The notes: generated from the letters alone by a model not told the origin. Counted from the first letter of the stretch, positions 1 through 9,154 are shown. The stretch: DNA of 64,000 bases from Leptotrichia sp. oral taxon 215 str. W9775 (GCF_000469505.1 NZ_KI272827.1:8584-72583), one strand, 5' to 3'. Numbers and translations: made by a program.

Positions 1-80
1 AAAATTTTAGTAAATGAAAAAAATATAGTTTTTTATATATCCTACTTAATTTTTGCTATTTTGAGACATCCCTTTTTTTA
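1..80. repeat. Dispersed intergenic repeat, truncated copy
   Basis: This is the right part of a repeat seen again near 0.83, 3.3 and 62.5 kb. It shares the tatagtttt block, the ttaatttttgctattttgagac end and a T-rich tail (ccctttttt). The left part lies outside the window. It probably ends the transcript of a gene to the left. Confidence 0.55.
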
Positions 81-101
81 TCTTTTCATATTTTATAAAT
101 A

Positions 102-129
102 TTGTTTTTCAGTCATTATGAGGTATAAT
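102..129 (+). promoter_or_regulatory. Promoter of the 2H phosphoesterase-like gene
   Basis: A TTGTTT at 102-107 and a perfect TATAAT at 124-129 are separated by 16 nt. They lie just upstream of the SD aggagg at 148-153 that serves the ATG at 161. Confidence 0.6.
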
Positions 130-160
130 GTTAATGACAAAAATTTTAGGAGGTTTAACA

Positions 161-820
161 ATGAAATTAAAAAAAATCTTTTTCTCAGTTTTTTTAATAT
201 TCTGTTTTAACATTTTTTCCAATGTAAACTACAATGTATTTGTAATTATGGATAACAGTGCAAAACAAAATGTTGAAAGCATTTCAAAGGGACTTAAGGA
301 AGTTGGCATCGACAGCCTTTATTCAAAAGGGTATGCAATACACATGACTCTTTATCTTACAGAATACAAGCCTGAAGCATTGAAAACAATAAAGGAAACT
401 GTCAATAAAATTGCAAAAAATACTAAGCCTTTCGAGGTAAATTTCTACAGATTAAGAAAAACTGGTGGAAACTGGTTTATGCTTGATGCTGAAAACAATG
501 CAATAATACAGGGACTGGCAGATGAAATGACTGTAAGCCTTAACAAATATCGTGCAACTGATGCTAAAGTTCCTGACTGGGCAAAATCTATTCCTGAAAA
601 GGTAAAATCATTTAATTTGTATGGTTCTCCAAATGTGTTTATGAACTTTGATCCGCATATAACATTACTTACTCCAGAAGATCCGGCTAAAATAGATGAA
701 TTTACTGGAAAATATGATTTTAAACCTTTCAAGTCAAAAGTTATTGGAATCGGAATTGCACAAGTTGATGATTTAGGTCAGGCAAAAGATATAATTTATA
801 CTGTTAAATTTAAAAACTAA
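161..820 (+). CDS. Exported 2H phosphoesterase-like protein (2'-5' RNA ligase superfamily)
   Basis: A 219-aa protein with a hydrophobic N-terminal signal sequence (residues 4-20), so probably periplasmic. Two H-x-T-L type motifs occur at about residues 61-64 (HMTL) and 166-169 (HITL). This spacing is typical of the 2H phosphoesterase superfamily, whose members act on cyclic phosphate or 2'-5' linked RNA and nucleotide substrates using the two histidines. The substrate is unknown. The ATG at 161 is chosen because AGGAGG sits 7 nt upstream; an in-frame ATG at 128 overlaps the -10 box and has no SD. It is a single-gene unit with its own promoter, followed by a hairpin and repeat. Most 2H proteins are cytoplasmic, so an exported form is somewhat unusual. 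Confidence 0.7.
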   Translation: MKLKKIFFSVFLIFCFNIFSNVNYNVFVIMDNSAKQNVESISKGLKEVGIDSLYSKGYAIHMTLYLTEYKPEALKTIKETVNKIAKNTKPFEVNFYRLRKTGGNWFMLDAENNAIIQGLADEMTVSLNKYRATDAKVPDWAKSIPEKVKSFNLYGSPNVFMNFDPHITLLTPEDPAKIDEFTGKYDFKPFKSKVIGIGIAQVDDLGQAKDIIYTVKFKN

Positions 821-829
821 TATTTTCAA

Positions 830-895
830 AATAAAAAACTGTCTCAAAATAGAAAAATACAAATGCAATATATGAAAACTATATTTATTCATTTG
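830..895. repeat. Dispersed intergenic repeat, inverted copy
   Basis: aaactgtctcaaaatag and gaaaactatattt are the reverse complement of the 3' part of the copies at 1-80 and near 62.5 kb. It lies directly after the stop codon of the preceding plus-strand gene. Confidence 0.5.
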
Positions 896-930
896 CTAGA
901 ATTTCACTTATATAAAACAGTCATTCATAA

Positions 931-977
931 AGAAAAAGTCAAAATTCACCTGAAAAATCAGGTTGTTGACTTTTTCT
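931..977. terminator. Two-tier hairpin between convergent genes
   Basis: agaaaaagtcaa (931-942) pairs perfectly with ttgactttttct (966-977). An inner acctg/caggt stem (948-952, 959-963) lies inside. The T-rich right arm suits termination of plus-strand transcription before the minus-strand gene at 1235-1948. Confidence 0.5.
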
Positions 978-1022
978 AAATTCATTCCTGTTTTGCATTG
1001 TGAAATTCTAAATAATTCATAA

Positions 1023-1199
1023 TGTACTGACCCCAAAATCTTGGACACAAGATTGGAGGTGCAGTACATAGCAGTTAATTTTTTCAAATTGTACTTTTTT
1101 ATCAAAATATTTTATAAAATGCTCCGTATAAGAATTAAAATAACCTTCTTTTTCATTTGCTTTTTTATAAACCTTAAATTGCAATATTAATTGCGACAT
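1023..1199. mobile_element. IS3-family-like end remnant
   Basis: tgtactgaccccaaaatc at 1023-1040 resembles the terminal repeats of IS3-family elements. The following bases to about 1068 (ttggacacaagattggaggtgcagt, in two parts) align with the inverted end found at 13580-13625. No transposase is recognisable; a 60-codon minus-strand frame through the segment matches no family I know. It is probably a decayed insertion, and the outer boundary is uncertain. Confidence 0.4.
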
Positions 1200-1234
1200 T
1201 TTATCAAATTTTTTATAGCAATTATAGTTTAAAT

Positions 1235-1948
1235 TTAGTCTTTGTATCTATTTCTTTTTTCAAAAAATTCTTCAGGTATTTCGTCCTTAAACAGTTCCAA
1301 AAAATTTTCATACATCTCTTTTTCTGCACCTAGTAAAAATAATGTCCTTTTATAAATAATTTTATCTTTTGTTATTATTGTTACTTTTTCTCCATACGGA
1401 GGTATGCCATAATATCCTTCTGTAGTATCACTATTTATTTTATCTAAAAGATTAAAGATATTAAAATTTCTTTCTTTTATAAAAACTTTTTTCTTTGATT
1501 CATTGTTACTGTCTATGTAATATAATTCTAATTTTACATCTAGATCATTAAAATCAAGAATAATTCTACCATACAAAAACTTCTCCCCATTCTTTAATTC
1601 AATGAAGTCTGAAGAATAATGAATATCTAGGCTATCAATATTAAAAAACTTCAGTACATCATTCCTGTCATCAGAATTTTGAAGAGATTGATTCAAATAT
1701 TGATTCCCACCTCCATACACTTTGAAATACATAAGCAACTTATAAGGATTCTTATTGTTTATGATATAGTCCTTCCCTCCATAACCATCCATATGGTCTC
1801 TTTCATAGTTTTTTGGATATCCTTCTAAAACTTTAAAACCATTATCCGTCATTTGATTTGTAAATGAGATGACTGATAATAATAAAAATAAAATAATCTT
1901 TTTTGTATTCACACTTATCCTCCTATTTATTTTTTTGAACTCTTCCAT
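1235..1948 (-). CDS. Hypothetical exported or membrane-anchored protein
   Basis: A 237-aa protein that I do not recognise. A basic N-terminus (to about residue 17) is followed by a hydrophobic stretch (IILFLLLSVISF), giving a signal peptide or anchor. The rest is hydrophilic, Tyr/Asp/Asn-rich and beta-strand-like, with a charged C-terminus. AGGAAGGGG lies 3-4 nt before the ATG at 1948 and supports this start. It stands alone between an IS remnant (downstream) and the CPBP gene pair (upstream, same strand, about 40 nt away), so it may be cotranscribed with them. Function unknown. Confidence 0.6.
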   Translation of the reverse strand: MEEFKKINRRISVNTKKIILFLLLSVISFTNQMTDNGFKVLEGYPKNYERDHMDGYGGKDYIINNKNPYKLLMYFKVYGGGNQYLNQSLQNSDDRNDVLKFFNIDSLDIHYSSDFIELKNGEKFLYGRIILDFNDLDVKLELYYIDSNNESKKKVFIKERNFNIFNLLDKINSDTTEGYYGIPPYGEKVTIITKDKIIYKRTLFLLGAEKEMYENFLELFKDEIPEEFFEKRNRYKD

Positions 1949-1987
1949 TTTCCCCTTCCTGTCGTATATTATTTAGTGTATTATAAA

Positions 1988-2575
1988 TTAAAATAATTTA
2001 TAAAATCCTTTTCCAATCTTTTTTAAGCTCCAGATAAAGCCTGCAGTATGCAAAATAAACATTATTATAAAGACTATTGTCATAAATAATAAACTATTTT
2101 CCATATTTAACATTTTAATAATACTATCTATAAATCCAAGATAAAAATCTTTTAAATAAATTCCTGTTATATTGAACAGCATATGTAAATATATGCATAA
2201 CCATATATTCCCCTTCTTATCCTTTACATTTCCAAGAAATACTCCTAATATAAAAGTATAAATTTTTTGCATAAAATATCTATGCCACAAAGCAAAAATT
2301 AAAGCCTGTATTACATTATAATATTTAGTTTTCTTTTTCAAAAAATCAAATGTCCATTTTCTAAATATTACTTCCTCTGCTATTGGAGCTTTTATTATTA
2401 AAAAAATAAAATTCCCAAAATTCATAACAAAAGGGGGATAAGGTTCTAATGGATAAAATTTATTAATTATTTCAGATAAAAATCCAAAAATAATCATTCC
2501 TGCCAAAATAAAAAATATTATATGAATACTAAAATATACCATTTCTTTATTATTTTTATACACTTTTCCCTCCAT
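1988..2575 (-). CDS. CPBP family intramembrane glutamic endopeptidase
   Basis: A 195-aa multi-spanning membrane protein with the three CPBP (Abi/CAAX-protease-like) motifs: EExxxR (E67 E68, R72), FxxxH (FALWH, H98) and HxxxN (HMLFN, H131 and N135). These glutamates and histidines form the intramembrane active site in this family. Bacterial members process prenylated-like or bacteriocin-related substrates or act in immunity; the substrate here is unknown. The start codon overlaps the stop of the upstream paralogue by one base (TAATG), so translation of the pair is probably coupled. Confidence 0.8.
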   Translation of the reverse strand: MEGKVYKNNKEMVYFSIHIIFFILAGMIIFGFLSEIINKFYPLEPYPPFVMNFGNFIFLIIKAPIAEEVIFRKWTFDFLKKKTKYYNVIQALIFALWHRYFMQKIYTFILGVFLGNVKDKKGNIWLCIYLHMLFNITGIYLKDFYLGFIDSIIKMLNMENSLLFMTIVFIIMFILHTAGFIWSLKKIGKGFYKLF

Positions 2576-3138
2576 TAGTTAATAAAATTATAGATATTTC
2601 TATCTATTTTTCTCAATGTAAATATATAAATACAGAAAAATACACCAAAAATAATTATTAATTCATTATTTCTTATGAAAAAAATCCTTCTAATTTCTAC
2701 TAAAAATTTCAAGAAAATTATTTTTGACAGAAATGAAGCTATTCTTAACATAATACAAACTTCTACATTTTTAGAATTTTTCCTGATATTTCCATATATC
2801 ATTCCTGTAATAAAACTGTATAGAATACTCAGGAAAATATTTTTTATTGCATAGAAATAAATAAAATTCAAGTGAAAAATCGAAAACAGTATTGCCTGCA
2901 CTACATTATAATATTTCATTTTATTTTTTAAAATAATAAAAAATCCTTCCCTAAAAATCATTTCCTCCGTAATAAATATAGTTAGAGATAAATACATTTC
3001 CTCAAACAGATAAGAAACAAATTCATTATTTACATATATCATATCTATTTTTCTATTATAAAAGAAGATAATGAACATCAATACTTCTATACTAAATAAA
3101 TTAAAAAATAAATATATATTTCCTTTATATCTTCTCAT
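2575..3138 (-). CDS. Degenerate CPBP-family membrane protein
   Basis: A 187-aa membrane protein that is a paralogue of the downstream gene (shared KMKYYNVVQAILF-type segment). It keeps EExxxR (E58 E59, R63) and FSIFH (H89). At the third motif the expected His and Asn are replaced by Arg132 and Phe136, judged by aligning the Cys shared by both proteins. It may therefore be catalytically dead, have changed activity, or act as a partner or regulator of its intact neighbour. A weak SD (aaaggt) lies about 13 nt before the ATG. TAATG coupling links it to the downstream paralogue. Confidence 0.7.
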   Translation of the reverse strand: MRRYKGNIYLFFNLFSIEVLMFIIFFYNRKIDMIYVNNEFVSYLFEEMYLSLTIFITEEMIFREGFFIILKNKMKYYNVVQAILFSIFHLNFIYFYAIKNIFLSILYSFITGMIYGNIRKNSKNVEVCIMLRIASFLSKIIFLKFLVEIRRIFFIRNNELIIIFGVFFCIYIFTLRKIDRNIYNFIN

Positions 3139-3296
3139 AATTTTAAATTTTACCTTTCAATCTTTTCATTTATTTTAATTTAATTATACCTTATATTTTT
3201 AATATTTTCCATTTGTTTTATTTTCATAAGCACTATAAATTTTTTCCTTTAAGTATATTCTTTCGTTTTCTCTACATTTAAAATTTATTATGCAAT

Positions 3297-3400
3297 AAAA
3301 AAAGAAGCTATCTCAAAAAACTTAAAAAACAATGTGGAAAACTATATTTTTTCCATATGTCATATTTTATTTTTACTATTTTGAGATAACCTCTTTTGCA
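3297..3400. repeat. Dispersed inverted repeat, full copy, terminator-like
   Basis: Ends aagaagctatctcaaaa (3302-3318) and ttttgagataacctctt form a 17-bp terminal inverted repeat with two G-U-compatible differences. Inner blocks (gaaaactatatttttt and ccatatgtcatatttta) are also roughly inverted. On the minus strand the second arm runs into TTCTTTTTTTATT, so it can end transcription of the gene at 3452-3937. The rest of the 3139-3451 gap holds nothing else I can identify. Confidence 0.6.
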
Positions 3401-3451
3401 TATTGAATTCTTATTCCAAAACTGTTGATAAAATATTCCTGATTGATTATA

Positions 3452-3937
3452 CTACCCCGCTGCTCCTCTTTGTAAAACTTCCACAATATTCATATTTTTA
3501 TCAAGTATAACTATTGTATTATGTTTCTTATCAAATCCGAAATACAATTTTGCATGTTTTTTCCCTTGTAAATCAACATAGTTATTTACATAATATATTC
3601 CTTTTTTATTGTCACGATGTACTTTATATGTTCCAAAAACAGTAGGAACCGTTCCTGTAGCAGGGTCATCAAGATAAGTTTCTGATATTTTCCCTCCTGC
3701 TTTTTCCTTACTTTCATAGCTTTGAACAAGCGAAATTTCCTTTGCATTGTCAGTAACTATGAAAAATGAATATCTGTCAGCCTCGCCTTCTTCATTATAC
3801 CAGAAATATCCTGCCGGCGACTGTCCTTCCGCATTCTCTTTTAAAGATATTTCCAATCTTTTATTTGGACTTGTAAATCTTTCTGCAAATGTAAGCATTC
3901 CCAGTAACAGCATTGACACTAAAATTAATTTTTTCAT
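3452..3937 (-). CDS. Small exported hypothetical protein
   Basis: A 161-aa protein with a clear Sec signal peptide (MKKLILVSMLLLGMLTFA, cleavage likely before Glu19). The mature part of about 140 aa is polar and predicted beta-rich (repeated YxFFIVT, GIYYVNNYV, AKLYFGF strands). There is no lipobox Cys, so it is probably a soluble periplasmic or secreted protein. SD ggagg stands about 8 nt before the ATG. I do not recognise a family. It is monocistronic, bounded by the repeat on its 3' side. Confidence 0.65.
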   Translation of the reverse strand: MKKLILVSMLLLGMLTFAERFTSPNKRLEISLKENAEGQSPAGYFWYNEEGEADRYSFFIVTDNAKEISLVQSYESKEKAGGKISETYLDDPATGTVPTVFGTYKVHRDNKKGIYYVNNYVDLQGKKHAKLYFGFDKKHNTIVILDKNMNIVEVLQRGAAG

Positions 3938-4054
3938 AATTCGTTTCCTCCCTGTGTAATTAAACTCTATTTCTATATATTTCTTTTAACTTATAATTTA
4001 TTCTAGCATCTTAAACTGAAAATAAACTGAAAAAAATAATTTTATACTACATAA

Positions 4055-4109
4055 AAAACATGTGCCTTCAACCCTTCAGTTTTACCTCCAAGTTTTCTGG
4101 CACACGTCC
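4055..4109 (-). terminator. Terminator downstream of lysS
   Basis: On the minus strand acgtgtgcc pairs with ggcacatgt (9 bp, one G-U) across a ~32-nt loop. A T-run (tttttatg) follows. It lies about 30 nt past the lysS stop. Confidence 0.6.
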
Positions 4110-4136
4110 CTTTTCAATATTCTATTCTATTTCTGA

Positions 4137-5618
4137 CTACAGTTCTATATCTTCTTTTCTAAGTGTAGGGAATAATATTACATCTCTTATAGATGCTGAA
4201 TTAGTCTGCAACATTACTAATCTGTCTATTCCTATTCCCAGCCCTCCTGCAGGCGGCATTCCATATTCCAGAGCTCTTATGTAGTCTAAGTCCATATTCT
4301 GAGCTTCATCGTCTCCAGCTTCCTTCATTTTTACCTGCTCTTCAAATCTTTCCTGCTGATCTCTAGGATCATTTAATTCAGAATAAGCATTTGCAAATTC
4401 TCTTCCTGAAATAAATAGTTCAAATCTGTCTACCCAGTCAGTTTCTCCCTTTTTATTTTTTGAAAGAGGAGAAATTTCCTTCGGATATTCTATAATAAAA
4501 GTAGGATTTATAAGTGTTTCTTCTACTTTTTCTTCAAAAACAAGGTTCAATATTCCATATTTTGTGTAAGTTTTGTCTTTTTCCAAAGGTATTCCAAGCT
4601 CTTTTGCTTTATTAACAGCATCTTCATCGCTTGTAACAGCATCAAAATCAAATCCGGCAACTTCCTTTACTATATCCTTCATTTTTACCCTTCTCCAAGG
4701 ACTTGCCATATTTATTTTCTTACCTTCATATTCTATTTCATAAGTTCCGTGTAATTCGTATGTCAGCTTTGAAATAAGATCTTCTGTAATATTCATCATA
4801 TCCACATAATCAGCATAAGCCTGATACAGTTCCATCATTGTAAATTCAGGGTTATGTTTTACTGAAATTCCTTCATTTCTGAAACTTCTGTTAATTTCAA
4901 ATACTTTATCAAATCCTCCAACAAGAAGTCTTTTCAAATAAAGCTCAGGAGCAACCCTTAAAAATAGTTCCATATCCAGTGCATTGTGATGAGTAGTAAA
5001 TGGTCTTGCAGTAGCTCCTCCTGCAATTGGATGCATCATAGGAGTTTCAACTTCTACAAATCCTTTTTCCTCAAGATATTTTCTGAAAAATCTTACAATC
5101 TGGAATCTTTTCTTCATAGTTTCCATAACTTCCCTGTTCATTACAAGGTCAACATATCTCTGTCTATATCTTGTTTCAACATTTGTCAGCCCATGGAATT
5201 TTTCAGGAAGTGGTCTTATATTTTTAGACTGCACTTCAAAAGAACTTGCCCTCAACGTCAGCTCTCCTGTCTTAGTTCTGAACAGTACACCTTCTATTCC
5301 TATAAAATCTCCTATTCCCAGTTTTTTATAGATTTCATACTGTTCTTCCCCAACTTCATCCTGCTTTACATAATACTGCAGTTTCCCTGTGGAATCCTGA
5401 ATATGTCCAAATCCATTTTTTCCCATTCTTCTGTATGCAATTATTCTTCCTGCTGTTTTAAATACTTTACCACATGTTTCATCATATTTGTTAATTTCTT
5501 CAATATCATTTATTTTTTCATATTTTCTTCCGTAAGGTTCTATTCCTGCTTCTTTCAGTTCTTCAACTTTTTTAAGTTTTTCACTTATAATTTTACTTTC
5601 ATTTGTCTGATTACTCAT
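4137..5618 (-). CDS. lysS: Lysyl-tRNA synthetase, class II
   Basis: A 493-aa enzyme that charges tRNA-Lys with lysine in the cytoplasm. It has the class II layout: an N-terminal OB-fold anticodon-binding domain (about residues 55-160) and a catalytic core. Motif 2 reads [13 protein letters not shown] with [17 protein letters not shown] after it. Motif 3 is [12 protein letters not shown], followed by [10 protein letters not shown] at the C-terminus. Length is normal for bacterial LysRS. SD aaagga lies about 7 nt before the ATG. It is the last gene of a minus-strand run mutL-rlmH-DUF1292-DUF1934-lysS and is followed by a terminator. Confidence 0.97.
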   Translation of the reverse strand: MSNQTNESKIISEKLKKVEELKEAGIEPYGRKYEKINDIEEINKYDETCGKVFKTAGRIIAYRRMGKNGFGHIQDSTGKLQYYVKQDEVGEEQYEIYKKLGIGDFIGIEGVLFRTKTGELTLRASSFEVQSKNIRPLPEKFHGLTNVETRYRQRYVDLVMNREVMETMKKRFQIVRFFRKYLEEKGFVEVETPMMHPIAGGATARPFTTHHNALDMELFLRVAPELYLKRLLVGGFDKVFEINRSFRNEGISVKHNPEFTMMELYQAYADYVDMMNITEDLISKLTYELHGTYEIEYEGKKINMASPWRRVKMKDIVKEVAGFDFDAVTSDEDAVNKAKELGIPLEKDKTYTKYGILNLVFEEKVEETLINPTFIIEYPKEISPLSKNKKGETDWVDRFELFISGREFANAYSELNDPRDQQERFEEQVKMKEAGDDEAQNMDLDYIRALEYGMPPAGGLGIGIDRLVMLQTNSASIRDVILFPTLRKEDIEL

Positions 5619-5644
5619 TATTTTTCCTTTCCAGCTTCTATATT

Positions 5645-6019
5645 TTATTTTTTGGTAAAAGGTATAATCTCTAGACTTATACTGTTTACTGTTTCATTTC
5701 TATCTATTATATCATACTCCATTATTATTTTTCCATTATTTAATAATATTTTTTTTGTGAAAATTTCATATTTTGCTTTAAATTCTTTAGTCATATAAGT
5801 AAAAGACGTTACTTTCCCCATTTTGAAAACCTGTTTTGAATTTATACTTCCCCTACGGTATATTTCAACTGTGTTTTCCGCTTCTATTATCCTGCATTTA
5901 CCAAATTCATCTTCATAATGGTATTCCCTTTTATCCGGTAAATTCAGAACTTCTATTATTTCAAAGCTTTTATTATATTTTTCACCGTAAAAATCATTAC
6001 TTTTTATAGTTATTTCCAT
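5645..6019 (-). CDS. DUF1934 family protein (YwiB-like)
   Basis: A 124-aa cytoplasmic protein resembling the DUF1934/YwiB beta-barrel family (calycin-like, function unknown). Features are the N-terminal MEITIKS strand and the closing KIIMEYDI...ISLEI strands. I chose the ATG at 6019 because AGGTG sits 5 nt upstream. A GTG at 6025 would be longer but lies directly after the upstream stop codon and lacks a properly spaced SD. It overlaps neither neighbour and lies 26 nt before lysS, so cotranscription is likely. Confidence 0.7.
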   Translation of the reverse strand: MEITIKSNDFYGEKYNKSFEIIEVLNLPDKREYHYEDEFGKCRIIEAENTVEIYRRGSINSKQVFKMGKVTSFTYMTKEFKAKYEIFTKKILLNNGKIIMEYDIIDRNETVNSISLEIIPFTKK

Positions 6020-6025
6020 TGTCAC

Positions 6026-6436
6026 CTACTCATCAAGAAACTCGTCAAGAAATTCATCAATGTCCTCTTCATCGTCATCATATCCTACAAGGATATCATC
6101 TGAATCTTCTTCATCTTCCATTTCTTCAATATTATCAAAATCCTGTTCTTCATCCTTCACTTCATCATATTCACCGAATTCTTCATTCCAGTACATATAA
6201 TCCTTATCCCTGTCATAATATTCCTCTTCCCATATTTCAAGGACTTCATCTTCTTCATCCTCTTCAAGAAGAATAAGATCCTCTTCATTTGTATCATAAA
6301 AGAAAACTTTCTTTATTCCGGATTCATTTTCACAAATTAAATATTCCTTCTCGTCAACAGTTATATTTGCAAGACAAGTAAAATATTCTTCATCTCCATT
6401 GATTACTTTTTCAAATTCTTCACCTGCAGAGTACAT
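6026..6436 (-). CDS. DUF1292-like acidic protein
   Basis: A 136-aa, extremely acidic protein. The N-terminal about 50 residues (ITVDEKEYLICE and ENESGIKKVFFYDTN-type strands) resemble the DUF1292 (YrzB) domain. The C-terminal part is mostly Asp/Glu with tandem DEFLDEFLDE at the end. Function is unknown; such small acidic proteins are soluble and cytoplasmic. SD gggag is about 7 nt before the ATG. It lies between rlmH (16 nt upstream) and DUF1934 in the housekeeping operon. Confidence 0.7.
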   Translation of the reverse strand: MYSAGEEFEKVINGDEEYFTCLANITVDEKEYLICENESGIKKVFFYDTNEEDLILLEEDEEDEVLEIWEEEYYDRDKDYMYWNEEFGEYDEVKDEEQDFDNIEEMEDEEDSDDILVGYDDDEEDIDEFLDEFLDE

Positions 6437-6452
6437 AACTCTCTCCCTCCAT

Positions 6453-6923
6453 TTATTTATGATATTTTATATTTTTATTTATAGAAATCCATCTATATAT
6501 CTGCTCCATCAGAATCAATCTCATCAGCTGATGAGGAAATGTAAAAGATGAAAAAGCCAGCCTGAAATCAACCAGTTTTCTTAATTCATCATCAACTCCA
6601 TTTGATCCGCCTATTATAAAATTAATTTCACTATGCTGTAAAGATATATTTTCAATCTCTTCAGCCATTTCTTCAGATGACTTCAATTTTCCCTTCAGGT
6701 CAAGCAGTATGCTGTAAGAACGGTTCCTCTTATTTAATGCATCGATTATTCTTTCTGTTTCTTTTGTTATAGCCGTTCCAATTCCCTTATTATCATCTTC
6801 TTCAGGCAGTTCAATAATATTAAGGTTTGCATACCTTGAAAGCCTTTTGGAAAACTCTGAAATTCCATCTCTTATATATTTGTCTTTTATCTTACCGATA
6901 CATATTATATTAATCTTTACCAT
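6453..6923 (-). CDS. rlmH: 23S rRNA (pseudouridine(1915)-N3)-methyltransferase RlmH
   Basis: A 156-aa SPOUT methyltransferase that methylates pseudouridine 1915 of 23S rRNA helix 69. The family hallmarks are IICIGKIKDKYIRDGISEF at the start, NIIELPEE near residue 40, the SAM-binding knot segment INFIIGGSNGV and the C-terminal FPHQLMRLILMEQIYRW. Length matches the family. SD is tagga. It lies 27 nt after mutL and is followed closely by the DUF1292 gene, so all are probably one transcript. Confidence 0.95.
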   Translation of the reverse strand: MVKINIICIGKIKDKYIRDGISEFSKRLSRYANLNIIELPEEDDNKGIGTAITKETERIIDALNKRNRSYSILLDLKGKLKSSEEMAEEIENISLQHSEINFIIGGSNGVDDELRKLVDFRLAFSSFTFPHQLMRLILMEQIYRWISINKNIKYHK

Positions 6924-6950
6924 ATTTTTTTCCTATTGTCAAAATTTTTT

Positions 6951-8963
6951 TTATTTTTTTCTTCCAAACATTTTGTCCAGATCATTTTTTGTGAGCTTTA
7001 CAATAATAGGTCTTCCATGGGGACATGTATATTTTCCCACTTCATGAAGCCTCCTTACCATGTTCTGCATTTCTCCCATATCAAGTTTCTGACCTGCCTT
7101 CACAGCTCCTTTACATGACATTGAAATTATTATATTTTCCCTCAGATCCTTTATTTCGTTTTCATCCTTCAGATCCTCAAGAAGCTTATGAAAAACATTT
7201 TTCACATCTTCCCTGAAATCAAATGCCGGAACAGCCCTCAACAGCATTTCGTTATCAGAAAACTGATCTATGTCAAATCCAAATTCACTGAATGTTTCCT
7301 GATTTTCCAGAATAATACTTTTTTCAACTGCCGTCACTTCAATTTTTTGAGGTATAAGAAGCTGCTGGGAATCAAGTTTTTTACTATAAAATTTATCCTT
7401 CAGTTCCTCATACAGTATTCTTTCATGAATAATATGCTGGTCATAAATTTCCAGTTCATCATTTTTTCTTACAAGAATATACGTATCAAAAATTTGTCCC
7501 AGTATATTATAATCAAACTGTCTTCCCTCATGCTTTTCAAATGTTCCTACCTTGTATCCTTCACTTGATTTTTCTATATTAAAATTTGCATATCTTTCTT
7601 CTTTTTCTGCCTTTTGGAAATATTCTCCCCTTACTTCAGGTATAACTGAATCCTGCTTTTCATTTTCTTTTTCGTTATAAGATACTGAAAAATCTACATT
7701 TTCTTCATTTACAGACATTATTTCTTTAGAAGCCGCTTCTTTTTTGGCAACTTCCGGATTCACATCCTGACTTTCTTCCGCACTGTAATTTCTTTCTGTT
7801 TCAGTTTCCACCATGACATTTTCTTCTTTATTTGCATCACTATTTACAACATCAAAATTTCCGTCATGAGTTTCAAAACTGAAAAATTTCTGGCTGTCTG
7901 TTTTCACTATTTCATCAGAAAATAAATTGCTTATTTTTTCATCCTTATTTTCCACATTTATATTCTGCTTCAGAAGATCAATGTTAGGTTGCCAGTTTTC
8001 CCTGTCATTGTGATAGAAAAATTCATCTATCGAATCCTTCAGCTGTCTGTATATCGCCTTATCATTGGAAAATTTAACTATTTTCTTTGAAGGGTGTACA
8101 TTTACATCTATTTCTGCAGGGTCTATATCAAAAAATATTATTGCAAAAGGATATTTCCCCTTCATCAGTTTTGTATAATATCCGTCTATTACAGCCCTTT
8201 CTATTGTTGCAGATTTTACATATCTTTTATTTATGTATGTAAATATATAATCCTTGCTGCTTCTCAATATTTCCACATTTCCCAAATATCCGTATTCGAA
8301 CTTATTCAGATTTCTCAGGACAGATTTTCCAAACAGTTCAAGTATTGTGTTGTCTATTCCCCTACCGCTTGTATTTATAGTGGCTTTACCATCCAGTTCA
8401 AGTATAAATGCAACTTCAGTATTGGCAAGGGCTTCCTTCAGTACTATATCCCTTATTTTATTATATTCTGTCGATTCTTTCCGAAGAAATTTTTTTCTTG
8501 CAGGGGTATTATAAAATAAATCCCTTACTTCTATTTCTGTTCCCGGATTTCTTGAAATTTCCTCAAATTTCCTTACGACTCCTCCATAGCTTCCTATTCT
8601 ATATCCTGTATTACTTGCAGCCGTCCTTGTGGTAATAGTCAATTTTGAGACTGCCGCTATTGACGCAAGGGCTTCTCCCCTGAATCCATAAGTCTGAAGG
8701 TTGAAAACATCATCCTTTGTGGAAATTTTTGAAGTGGCATGTCTTTCAATTGAAAGAAGGGTATCCTCCTTGTCCATTCCTATACCATTATCATTTATTT
8801 TTACTTCTGTTCCTCCCTTGAAAACCTCAATCTTAATAACTGTCGCCTTTGCATCAAGAGAATTTTCAATCATTTCCTTAATCATTGAGGCGGGATTTTC
8901 CACTACTTCCCCTGCCGCAATTATATTGGATACGCTTTCATCCAATATTTTTATATATCCCAT
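6951..8963 (-). CDS. mutL: DNA mismatch repair protein MutL (endonuclease type)
   Basis: A 670-aa mismatch-repair ATPase. The N-terminal GHKL domain shows KEMIENSLDA (catalytic Glu near residue 30), DNGIGM (58-63) and TYGFRGEAL (91-99). A poorly conserved linker (about 330-480) joins the C-terminal dimerisation domain. That domain has DQHxxxERxxYE at about 508-519 and CPHGRP at about 647-652. These are the metal-binding signature of nicking MutL proteins found in bacteria without MutH. The ATG at 8963 follows GAAAGGA by about 6 nt; a TTG at 8978 overlaps that SD. mutS is not in the window. It heads the minus-strand housekeeping operon. Confidence 0.95.
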   Translation of the reverse strand: MGYIKILDESVSNIIAAGEVVENPASMIKEMIENSLDAKATVIKIEVFKGGTEVKINDNGIGMDKEDTLLSIERHATSKISTKDDVFNLQTYGFRGEALASIAAVSKLTITTRTAASNTGYRIGSYGGVVRKFEEISRNPGTEIEVRDLFYNTPARKKFLRKESTEYNKIRDIVLKEALANTEVAFILELDGKATINTSGRGIDNTILELFGKSVLRNLNKFEYGYLGNVEILRSSKDYIFTYINKRYVKSATIERAVIDGYYTKLMKGKYPFAIIFFDIDPAEIDVNVHPSKKIVKFSNDKAIYRQLKDSIDEFFYHNDRENWQPNIDLLKQNINVENKDEKISNLFSDEIVKTDSQKFFSFETHDGNFDVVNSDANKEENVMVETETERNYSAEESQDVNPEVAKKEAASKEIMSVNEENVDFSVSYNEKENEKQDSVIPEVRGEYFQKAEKEERYANFNIEKSSEGYKVGTFEKHEGRQFDYNILGQIFDTYILVRKNDELEIYDQHIIHERILYEELKDKFYSKKLDSQQLLIPQKIEVTAVEKSIILENQETFSEFGFDIDQFSDNEMLLRAVPAFDFREDVKNVFHKLLEDLKDENEIKDLRENIIISMSCKGAVKAGQKLDMGEMQNMVRRLHEVGKYTCPHGRPIIVKLTKNDLDKMFGRKK

Positions 8964-9104
8964 TCCTATTCCTTTCAAAATTAAATTTGGTTCTGTTTTT
9001 TCTGATTCATTTTCACATTTTCAATACATTTTACCTTATTATTATCTATATTGCAATAATTCCAATTAACAATTCCGTCATATGCACAAATTTTCTTTTT
9101 TTAT

Positions 9105-9133
9105 TTGACTTTACTTCTTAAAATTACTATAAT
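9105..9133 (+). promoter_or_regulatory. Promoter of the DUF3829-like lipoprotein
   Basis: TTGACT (9105-9110), a 17-nt spacer and TATAAT (9128-9133) form a near-consensus sigma-70 promoter. Transcription would begin near 9140, about 15 nt before the SD. Confidence 0.75.
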
Positions 9134-9154
9134 GGCCTTAACAAGTAATTATAG

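Noticed and set aside
445..732. 95-aa minus-strand frame inside the 2H phosphoesterase-like gene
   Set aside because: Shadow frame opposite a gene with clear motifs; no SD and no family resemblance.
908..1105. 65-aa minus-strand frame in the repeat/IS region
   Set aside because: Crosses a strong hairpin and an IS-like end; no SD; composition not protein-like.
4986..5798. 270-aa plus-strand frame opposite lysS
   Set aside because: Phe/Ser/Ile-rich shadow frame typical of antisense reading of an AT-rich gene.
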